DNA of 28,632 nt from RPQK01 sp041946865. Lineage in GTDB: Bacteria; Acidobacteriota; UBA6911; RPQK01. The notes beneath the pieces are model-generated. The model ran no database searches, was not told the origin of the DNA, and saw nothing but the letters and a program-made list of their open reading frames with translations. The DNA lies in NCBI GenBank assembly GCA_041946865.1, contig JBHGBF010000041.1, positions 1 through 28,632 on the forward strand, written 5' to 3'. Below are positions 22,555-28,632 of this stretch, piece after piece. Within the stretch, counting starts at the first letter, position 1, and the number at the start of each line of letters is the position of its first letter. The position numbers and the translations under genes were made by a program.

Positions 22555-23931
22555 TCATTCCTGCCTCAGGGCCTCGAGATCGATTCCCAGCTGCTGGCAC
22601 TTCTTATAGAGATGGCTGCGCTCGAGGTCCAGGCTACGAGCAGTCTCCGTCATCTGGAAATTGTGCCTCTTCAATTCAGCCACAAGCACTTCCTTTTCGA
22701 ACGCCCGTACCCGGTCGGCCAGCGGGCCGCTCGACGGTGACACTCGCGCCACAGCGGGCCCGCTCGGCAGAGCCAGGCGCACGGCCGCCAGGTCGACCTG
22801 GGAATCCGCCAGTAACAGCAGCCTTTCCACGACGTTTCGTAATTCGCGGACATTGCCCGGCCAGGAGTAGCGCCGCAGCTCCTCGATGGCCTCGCGCGCG
22901 AAAGGCTTCGGCTTCCAGCCGTTGTGTTCGGCGACTTGCCTGCTGTAGTACTCGACCAGGACGGGAATGTCGTCCGGCCGTTCGCGCAGCGGCGGAAGGA
23001 CGATCGGAAAGACATAGACCCGGTGATACAAGTCTTCGCGAAAGGCGCCTTTCCGGACCAGCTCCTGCAGATTGCGGTGAGTGGCCACAATCACGCGCAC
23101 GTCAACGCGGATTCTGCGATCGCCTCCCACGCGCTCAATCTCGCCTTCCTCGAGGACCCTGAGGAGTTTCGCCTGCATGGCAGACGGCATGTCGCCGATC
23201 TCGTCCAGAAACAGCGTCCCCTTGGCTGCCTGTTCGAATTTTCCCAGGTGCCGGCCCACGGCGCCGGTAAAAGATCCTTTTTCATGGCCGAACAGCTCGG
23301 ACTCGATCAGCTCGGCGGGAATGGCGGCGCAGTTGAGCGTGACGAAGGGGCCGTTGCGGCGCGGGCTTCGCTCATGCAGGGCCCGGGCGACCAGTTCTTT
23401 CCCGGTGCCCGTCTCGCCCTGAATGCAGACCCGGGTTTCACTGGCCCCCACCCGGTCTATCTGGGCCATCAGGCGCGCCATGATGTCGCTTGACCACACG
23501 ATCTCGTGACGCCCGACCCGCTGCCGCAACTGCCGGTTTTCCTCCTCCAGATCCCGTAGCCGCAGGGCGTTCTGAACCGTGATGAGGAGCTTGTCCGTCG
23601 AAAGCGGCTTTTCGAGAAAGTCGACGGCGCCGAGCCGGGTGGCTTTGACCGCCATTTCCACGCTCGCCTGGCCCGACACCATGATCACAGGCGTTTTAAT
23701 TCCCAGTTCCTTCAGCTCGGCAAGAAGGGTCAGGCCGTCTTTTCCCGGCATGACGACATCCGAGAGGATCACGTCAAACGAGCCGGCCTTAATCAGCTCC
23801 AAGGCGCGCCCTGCATTGTCGGCGACGGTTGCCTCGTAACCGCTCATGCGGAACGCCCGAGCCAGTGAAGCGAGCGTATTCACGTCATCATCGATGATCA
23901 GTAAATGATGCTTAAGTGGTTGAGGCTCCAC
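22555..23931 (-). CDS. Sigma-54-dependent response regulator, NtrC/AtoC type
   Basis: 458 residues from GTG 23931, which has AAGGAGG about 6 nt upstream. The receiver domain (about 8-120) has acidic DDD near 14-16, phospho-acceptor D58 in ILSDVVMPG and K108 in EKP. The AAA+ domain (about 145-380) has Walker A GETGTGKE (172-179), the sigma-54 contact loop GSFTGA (219-224, Ser replacing the second residue of GAFTGA), Walker B FLDEIGD and WPGNVREL. A C-terminal Fis-like helix-turn-helix (about 415-455, MTETARSLDLERSHLYKKCQQLG) binds DNA. It should activate sigma-54 promoters when phosphorylated by the kinase encoded 87 bp upstream in the same operon. No clear -24/-12 promoter was found in the window, so its targets may lie elsewhere. 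Confidence 0.96.
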   Translation of the reverse strand: MEPQPLKHHLLIIDDDVNTLASLARAFRMSGYEATVADNAGRALELIKAGSFDVILSDVVMPGKDGLTLLAELKELGIKTPVIMVSGQASVEMAVKATRLGAVDFLEKPLSTDKLLITVQNALRLRDLEEENRQLRQRVGRHEIVWSSDIMARLMAQIDRVGASETRVCIQGETGTGKELVARALHERSPRRNGPFVTLNCAAIPAELIESELFGHEKGSFTGAVGRHLGKFEQAAKGTLFLDEIGDMPSAMQAKLLRVLEEGEIERVGGDRRIRVDVRVIVATHRNLQELVRKGAFREDLYHRVYVFPIVLPPLRERPDDIPVLVEYYSRQVAEHNGWKPKPFAREAIEELRRYSWPGNVRELRNVVERLLLLADSQVDLAAVRLALPSGPAVARVSPSSGPLADRVRAFEKEVLVAELKRHNFQMTETARSLDLERSHLYKKCQQLGIDLEALRQE

Positions 23932-23948
23932 CCGTGCCTCCTTCGTCC

Positions 23949-23998
23949 TTCACGGACTACCACGAACCTGACGGAATCGATTCGTGGAAGTCCGTGAA
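23949..23998. repeat. 18-bp inverted repeat (hairpin) between kinase and regulator genes
   Basis: TTCACGGACTACCACGAA (23949-23966) and TTCGTGGAAGTCCGTGAA (23981-23998) are inverted copies with a single mismatch and a 14-nt loop, followed by a partial extra copy (ATTCGTGAAAATT). In the transcript it forms a strong hairpin between the kinase stop and the regulator start. There is no T-tract. Similar CGTGGAA/CGTGAA-type elements are, from memory, dispersed intergenic repeats in several phyla. Confidence 0.8.
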
Positions 23999-24018
23999 AT
24001 TCGTGAAAATTCCCTGAT

Positions 24019-25797
24019 CTAGTCGTTTTTCAGCCAGATTCTGAAAATCGTCCCTCGTCCCGGTTCGCTGTCCACGGCGATCCGGCCGCCGTGATCGCTG
24101 ATGATCGACTGGACGATCGCCAGGCCGAGTCCGGTCCCGTGCTGCTTGGTCGTGTAATAGGGGGTAAAAACCCGTTCGCGTTCCTCGGGTGTCAAACCGA
24201 CACCTGTGTCCTCCACTTCGAGCAGCATCCCTGTTGATTGCCGGCGCGTTTTTATGACCAGGCGCCCTCCGTTGGGCATGGCGTCAATGGCATTCAGCAC
24301 GAGATTCTGGAGAACGCGGCCGATGTGCTCCGGATCCGCCCGCACCACGGCCGGGTCCGGCTCGAGATCCATCTGAAACTCGATCCGGTTTGCGGTCCTC
24401 GCCGCCAGCTCTGACTGAAACAGTGTCGCCTTCTCGGTCGCGATGCGATTCAAATCGACCGGCTGCAACTCCGGACGCGGCATTTTGGAAAACTCGCTGA
24501 ACCTGGCGATGATCGTCTTCAGGCTGCGAAGCTCGGCGAGCATCGCGCCCGTGCTCTCCTCAAAGACTTCGTCAAACTGCTCCGGGTGACTGGCCTTCGC
24601 GCGCTGCAGGTTCTCGAGGGTGATCTGCAGTGGAAAAAGCGGATTCTTCAGCTCGTGGGCCAGCCGGCGAGCCACTTCACGCCAGGCCGCCACGCGTTCG
24701 GCCTGAACGAGGCGGTCGCGCTGCTCGAGCAGTTGATCCGTCATCTGATTGAACGCCCTGGCCAGATCGCCAATCTCGTCCCTGGAATAGACGTAGACGC
24801 GGGTGTTCCAATTGCCGAGCGTGACTTTCCGTGCGGCTTCTGCCAGCTTCTGGATGGGTTTCGTCACCCGTCGCGTCGTCCACCACCCGGCGCCCAGGCC
24901 GAGAACCACCCCGCCGATGCCGGCGACGAGCCCGGTTACCGCAATAAACCGGCGCAAGTGAACGATCTCGCTACGACTGCTCGCCACCATCAACACGCCC
25001 AGAAGCTGTCCGTCGTGGCCGCGCAGCGGGATCGCGTGTATCTGCTCGGAATCCGCGCTGTGTCTTGATCGCCCGACGATGCAAGAAAACTCTTGTCCGG
25101 AGCGCAGAACCACGGCTGCAATCGGCTCCAGTCCCGCGTCCTTCTCCCCTTGCGCCTGAAAGCCGGGCAGCAGCCGGGGTGACAGGTCCGATTCGAGGTT
25201 CTGATAGGCAGTCAGGCGCATCCCGTTTGGAAGAGCAAGAGTGTCGAGAAAGGCTTTGTCAATTCGTTTTCCTCCCACGATATACCAGCTCGATTCAGCA
25301 GCGTTGATTGAAGCGGCCGCGACCAGGGCAATGCACTTCTGGTCGGGCAGGTCCTGCCTGGTCAAGAATGCCGGTTGGCCGGCAAGATGGGGCAGCTCGG
25401 CCGCCAGTGGATCGAGATACCCGAAGCGGGCGGGCCAATGTGCCGAAGAAATGATTCTCCCCTGGCTGTCGGCGATCTCGAGGAAGTCCAGCGAATGCTG
25501 ACCGGCCAGCTCTTCAGCCTGGTTCACGTAAGCCCCTGGATCTGCTTCGGGCCGGCTGAGGTCGATCGCCATGCGCATGCTCGATTCCGACTGTGCGATG
25601 GCGCGCACCCGTGCCGCGATTTCCTCGGACCTGCTCGCAAACGTCTTTCGAAACTGCTGGATAAGCGCGAGCCGTCGTTGCTCGCCCAGCTGCTCGAACG
25701 CCCGGGTCGTCGTGACCAGAAGGATCCAAGTGCCGGCCGTGGAGGCTGCTACCACAGCCGTCCCGATGATCAGAAGCAGACGGGTCCTGAAGCTCAC
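24019..25797 (-). CDS. Membrane sensor histidine kinase with HAMP domain, NtrY/ZraS-like
   Basis: 592 residues from GTG 25797, chosen because AAGGAGG lies just upstream and the GTGA overlaps the TGA of the solute-binding protein gene by 4 nt. A first membrane helix (about 8-28) is followed by a periplasmic sensor region of about 230 residues, a second helix (FIAVTGLVAGIGGVVLGLGAGW) and HAMP (RRVTKPIQKLAEAA...DEIGDLARAFNQM). The dimerisation helix has H381 in RRLAHELKNPLFPLQ. The ATPase domain has N-box NLVLNAIDAMPNGG, G1 VEDTGVGLTPEE and G2 GTGLGLAIVQSII. No PAS domain is seen. It should autophosphorylate at H381 and pass phosphate to the sigma-54 regulator encoded next. Translational coupling to a solute-binding protein suggests that protein supplies the signal. 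Confidence 0.95.
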   Translation of the reverse strand: MSFRTRLLLIIGTAVVAASTAGTWILLVTTTRAFEQLGEQRRLALIQQFRKTFASRSEEIAARVRAIAQSESSMRMAIDLSRPEADPGAYVNQAEELAGQHSLDFLEIADSQGRIISSAHWPARFGYLDPLAAELPHLAGQPAFLTRQDLPDQKCIALVAAASINAAESSWYIVGGKRIDKAFLDTLALPNGMRLTAYQNLESDLSPRLLPGFQAQGEKDAGLEPIAAVVLRSGQEFSCIVGRSRHSADSEQIHAIPLRGHDGQLLGVLMVASSRSEIVHLRRFIAVTGLVAGIGGVVLGLGAGWWTTRRVTKPIQKLAEAARKVTLGNWNTRVYVYSRDEIGDLARAFNQMTDQLLEQRDRLVQAERVAAWREVARRLAHELKNPLFPLQITLENLQRAKASHPEQFDEVFEESTGAMLAELRSLKTIIARFSEFSKMPRPELQPVDLNRIATEKATLFQSELAARTANRIEFQMDLEPDPAVVRADPEHIGRVLQNLVLNAIDAMPNGGRLVIKTRRQSTGMLLEVEDTGVGLTPEERERVFTPYYTTKQHGTGLGLAIVQSIISDHGGRIAVDSEPGRGTIFRIWLKND

Positions 25798-27221
25798 GGC
25801 GCCTCCTTCTGCCCGGGGTTCTCCAACCACACGTTCTCGAGATGAAGGGCCTCCGTCAGGAAGATGTCTTCGGCGCGCTGGTATCGGACGCGCGGACCTG
25901 CCGCATAGCAGGCCGGGAGGTGAAACAGTGGAATGACGCGAGCGTCTTTCAGGATCTCACGCTCGGCCTTGAAAACCGATTCAGGCCGGCTCCAGTCCGT
26001 TCGCTCCGGCAGACGAAGTCCAAGGCGCGAAACCAGGCCGGCCAAGGCCCACTTCTCGTCCAGCGTGCCGATAGGAATTCGAAGCAGCATGGCAGCCGCC
26101 GCCGAAGAGCCGACAGCCGCATCTTGAACCGGGACAGGATGCAGCTTGATGCCCGCTGCCTGGACGTCCAGAGCCAGGCGCTCGCATATGGATCGCGCCA
26201 GGCGATCGAAGGCTGGATAACCGACCTGGACTTCGGGTTCCCGGCCCAGAGGCGGGATCAGGGACCGGGCCCGGGCCAGATCCCGGCCGCTGGCGAAGAG
26301 AAAGCCGTAGCCGCTTATCCATTGCGGCAATAACGATCCCGCCACCTCCCCTTGACGCTGGAGCAGAACGCGAAGAATAGCATCACGGTCAAAGGCAAGA
26401 GCCAGGGCGCGGCGAACGTCCAGCTCCTCGGGTGAAGAAGCCGGCAACGAAAAGGACAGCGCCATCAACTCCAGGGGCCGTGACGCCAGGATCCGGTAGC
26501 CGCGCTGCACGGCGGTCCGTGCCTCTTCAGCCGGGACCTCAACCAGGTCGGCGCGGCCAAACTCCAGGTCCATCCACTGGTTCCTCGCCGGCTGTCCCAT
26601 CTCCAGAACAATCCGGTCGACGAAGGGGCGACCACCCCAATGCCCCTCGAACGCGGCCAAAACGCCTCTCTTGCCCGCGTCCCATTGCTCGATTCGGAAG
26701 GGGCCGGTCCCGACCGGGACCCCGTCGGACGCTGACCTGGAAATGGCCCTGTCGGGCATTGCCAGGGCCTGAAGGAGATCAGGTATCGGGTCAGCTGACT
26801 CGATCACAATCCGGCCTTCGTACTCGTGTACGACGAACGGGTTTTCGACCGTAGTGAGACAATCGACCAGGACGGAAGCGGTAACCGGAGAGCCGTCATG
26901 AAATCGTGCGCCGGGACGCACCGAGAAAGTCCAGCGTCGAAAATCGGGAGAACAAGTCCAGGAAGCGGCGAGGAGCGCTTCCGGAACACCTTGGTCGTTG
27001 AGCCCGACCAGTCCCTCGAACACCAGGTGCAGCAGGCGGAGCCGGAGAGCGGCGTCAGCCGGGGCAAACGACGAGGAGGCCGGTTCAAGTTTCGCCAACT
27101 GGCCTGCGGCTCGGACTCGTAGCTCCCCGCCATAGGACGGGCGTCGCCCGGCTTCAGCGGTCAGAACCGTCAGGACGATGATGTTAGTCAGCGCAAACCA
27201 GCGCCACGCTCCATGCTGCAT
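25794..27221 (-). CDS. ABC-type peptide/oligosaccharide solute-binding protein, family 5 (SBP_bac_5), without permease genes
   Basis: 475 residues with a signal peptide (hydrophobic NIIVLTVLTAEAG after a short N-terminus), so periplasmic. Family-5 hallmarks: LRLLHLVFEGLVGL near 65, RWTFSVRPGARFHDGSPVTASVLV near 100, VGTGPFRIEQWD near 175, ALAFDRDAILR near 290 and a C-terminal IPLFHLPACYAAG. It is shorter than typical DppA/OppA (about 530). The start overlaps the upstream gene by 38 bp and its stop overlaps the kinase start, so it is embedded in a four-gene operon ending in a two-component system. No permease or ATPase gene is near, which suggests a ligand-sensing role rather than transport. 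Ligand unknown. Confidence 0.9.
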   Translation of the reverse strand: MQHGAWRWFALTNIIVLTVLTAEAGRRPSYGGELRVRAAGQLAKLEPASSSFAPADAALRLRLLHLVFEGLVGLNDQGVPEALLAASWTCSPDFRRWTFSVRPGARFHDGSPVTASVLVDCLTTVENPFVVHEYEGRIVIESADPIPDLLQALAMPDRAISRSASDGVPVGTGPFRIEQWDAGKRGVLAAFEGHWGGRPFVDRIVLEMGQPARNQWMDLEFGRADLVEVPAEEARTAVQRGYRILASRPLELMALSFSLPASSPEELDVRRALALAFDRDAILRVLLQRQGEVAGSLLPQWISGYGFLFASGRDLARARSLIPPLGREPEVQVGYPAFDRLARSICERLALDVQAAGIKLHPVPVQDAAVGSSAAAAMLLRIPIGTLDEKWALAGLVSRLGLRLPERTDWSRPESVFKAEREILKDARVIPLFHLPACYAAGPRVRYQRAEDIFLTEALHLENVWLENPGQKEAP

Positions 27222-28368
27222 ATTTGCCGCTCTTCAGGTCTCTTGTGACCAGCCTGACCCGGTTCCCTTCATCCGGCCACAAGGCAGTTGAGACACCCTC
27301 GAGTTCAAGCCGCTCGCTTCCGGCGACTGGATGGCCCGTCACCCATTGAAAGGCCTGAAGCGCCTCCTGGCCGGCTTCGCTTCCGGTTATTGCCACGATC
27401 CAAGTGCCGCACTCCGGGACTTCGGCAGAAGCCAGGTCTGGTCCCCAGCCCTTGGTTCTGCCGATCTCCGCCGGCCGGGAATCGTAGAATCTTGTTTCAC
27501 CGTCCAAACCAGTCACCGCCCAGAGCGGCGCCTTCGGACCGGCCAGGACCGCGGCGGCGTAAAAGGGCGGCACGCTGGGGGGTGCGCCCTTTGAGCTTCG
27601 CAGCTGGTCAAAGTAGTTCCTTCCTGGAACAAGTCGCAAATACGTGCCCGATGCATCTGCCTGTGCAATCGGCCAGCCGGCTCCGCCTGGTTCGCAGGCC
27701 AGCGAGTTCCCGGGTTCAAGGGCGGCGTGACACTCGTGTTGCGGCAAATAGACCCGGAGCTCCGCGCCGCTCACCAGCAGCCTGCCTCTCGGGTCCCTCG
27801 GCAACTGTTCGACGGCGCTCAGGTCCCAACTGTATTGCTCCTTCCAGCCCTGCTCTTCGTTCCGGAACAAAGAGATTCTCCGGGGTGAGAGGATCAGGGT
27901 ACTCTGGGGCAGAAGCGCAAAATCAAGAATCGGTTCATCCTGTCGCCACACCAGCGACCTCTGCAGGGACACGCGCCGTCGCGGGGCGTGAAGCGAAGAG
28001 CGGGCGGGACAGGGAAGAATGACAGCATCCGGTGTCTCGCCTGCCCGAACCTCGGCAATCAGCAGCCTCCCTCGCAGCGCTTCGCTGAAACTGATCACGA
28101 TGTTGAGCGCGGCCGGCTCCTGGGACAGTTTGACGCGGCGTTTGTTCAACTCTTCAGCCACAAGCCGCCGCAGCTCGCGCAGCTCGGCGTCGGAAGCGGT
28201 CCCCGTTTCCCGGGCGGCCAGGTTGACAGAGCCGGTCATGTCAGGCAAAGCAGAAATCCGCCCCGCCAGGTCCCGGGCGAGCTGTTCAAGGTCGCAGCCC
28301 CGCAACTGGGACGCGGCAAAAAAGAGGATCATCAGAACCAAACAGGACATGCCCTTCCGGCGAGTCAC
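27184..28368 (-). CDS. Secreted protein of unknown function (possible lipoprotein), first gene of the sensor operon
   Basis: 394 residues from GTG 28368; ATG 28350 is an alternative, with GGAAGGG close upstream. GTG is preferred because an extended -10 box lies 8 nt before it. The N-terminus is basic, then hydrophobic (CLVLMILFFAASQ), then LRGC: Cys25 could be a lipidated cysteine although Arg at -2 is unusual. Residues about 26-110 look like a small alpha/beta domain (AEELNKRRVKLSQEP, LNIVISFSEAL) resembling proteins that open with a CsgG-like N-domain. The rest is beta-strand-rich with repeated aromatic/Asp turns, possibly a propeller. I cannot name a family. Its overlap with the solute-binding protein gene implies a shared job, perhaps presenting or sensing an envelope ligand. 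Confidence 0.85.
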   Translation of the reverse strand: MTRRKGMSCLVLMILFFAASQLRGCDLEQLARDLAGRISALPDMTGSVNLAARETGTASDAELRELRRLVAEELNKRRVKLSQEPAALNIVISFSEALRGRLLIAEVRAGETPDAVILPCPARSSLHAPRRRVSLQRSLVWRQDEPILDFALLPQSTLILSPRRISLFRNEEQGWKEQYSWDLSAVEQLPRDPRGRLLVSGAELRVYLPQHECHAALEPGNSLACEPGGAGWPIAQADASGTYLRLVPGRNYFDQLRSSKGAPPSVPPFYAAAVLAGPKAPLWAVTGLDGETRFYDSRPAEIGRTKGWGPDLASAEVPECGTWIVAITGSEAGQEALQAFQWVTGHPVAGSERLELEGVSTALWPDEGNRVRLVTRDLKSGKYAAWSVALVCAD

Positions 28369-28632
28369 GCCGCCGGATTATAACACTGCGCCTGGAAGGG
28401 CAGGCGTTACGCTTGTCATTTTCGGCTGCTTCTATTTTGCCGCGGCCACTGCCGGAGCGAGCGTTACCGGTGACGATGGGCCTTTCTTGGGCTCCGGACG
28501 CTGGCGAGTTTCTGCTTATCCGGTTGTTTCAGCACGCCACAATATGTTGTGGCTCAACATCGCGTCCTGGAGGTCCGTTAGGACCGACACGTTTATAGAA
28601 CACCGTGCGTCATAGCGATCCAGGTCCGTAGG
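28369..28632. repeat. Intergenic right edge with REP-like palindromes
   Basis: No supported gene. CCACAA-TATG-TTGTGG (28537-28552) is a perfect short palindrome. GGTCC-GTTA-GGACC (28572-28585) is followed by GACACGTTTATAGAACA, and a second AGGTCCGTAGG begins at 28622, 51 bp later, cut by the window end. The GTCC/GGAC hairpin plus ACGTTTATAGAA resembles a family of dispersed palindromic repeats I remember from Acidobacteriota and Planctomycetes genomes. Copy number cannot be judged here. Confidence 0.45.
28377..28385 (-). promoter_or_regulatory. Extended -10 promoter element (TGTTATAAT) for the sensor operon
   Basis: Minus-strand TATAAT (28382-28377) preceded by TGT (28385-28383), with GTG 28368 eight bases downstream. 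Transcription would start at about the start codon, giving a leaderless message for the whole four-gene operon. No -35 consensus is visible at 17 bp. Confidence 0.55.

Overview
The window looks like chromosomal DNA of a GC-rich, free-living Gram-negative bacterium. It has a TonB-dependent receptor with an N-terminal carboxypeptidase-like domain, a penicillin-acylase/S9-peptidase pair, an LpxL-like acyltransferase and an NtrC-type regulator. This mix is typical of Acidobacteriota, but that assignment is inference from gene content; there is no rRNA marker here.

Region 1 (1-8346, + strand) is an accessory-looking operon of four tightly packed genes: a left-truncated ORF, an unrecognised 513-residue protein, a giant (~1729-residue) protein joining a PD-(D/E)XK-like nuclease motif to a complete RuvB-like AAA+ ATPase with winged helix, and a HhH-GPD DNA glycosylase with an Fe-S cluster. 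The glycosylase active site (Tyr where EndoIII has Lys, plus Asp) points to the Mig thymine-mismatch group rather than MutY or EndoIII. Gene order and sizes recall dptFGH restriction modules of phosphorothioation systems, but the motor is RuvB-like and a base-excision enzyme is attached. This is the best candidate for an undescribed DNA-modification or defence system. It ends beside the 3' end of a tRNA-Pro gene (8525-8601), a classic island boundary.

Region 2 (8602-9047) has no convincing gene and carries two unrelated tandem arrays: about eight 24-bp units and four 30-bp units, the latter with a palindromic core.

Region 3 (9048-14978, - strand) is an operon for an AGCS sodium:amino-acid symporter, a penicillin-acylase-type Ntn hydrolase and an S9 prolyl-oligopeptidase-family peptidase. 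It looks like acyl-amino-acid/peptide scavenging plus uptake. Region 4 (15166-17948, - strand) pairs a Cys-rich exported protein with a TonB receptor that carries the CxxxM motif of OprC/NosA copper receptors. A strong hairpin overlaps the ribosome binding site of the first gene.

Region 5 (18122-22530) holds a tRNA-Leu, a B12-binding radical SAM protein, a convergent LpxL-like acyltransferase and an aldo/keto reductase. These are followed by a tiny ORF, an operator-like palindrome and a clear intrinsic terminator. Region 6 (22555-28368, - strand) is an operon of a secreted protein of unknown function, a family-5 solute-binding protein without permeases, a periplasmic-sensing histidine kinase and a sigma-54-dependent response regulator. 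It suggests a binding-protein-coupled two-component sensor. Three first genes (18553, 21260, 28368) have an extended -10 box (TGnTATAAT-like) only 6-10 nt before the start codon, suggesting leaderless transcripts. The right edge holds short REP-like palindromic repeats.
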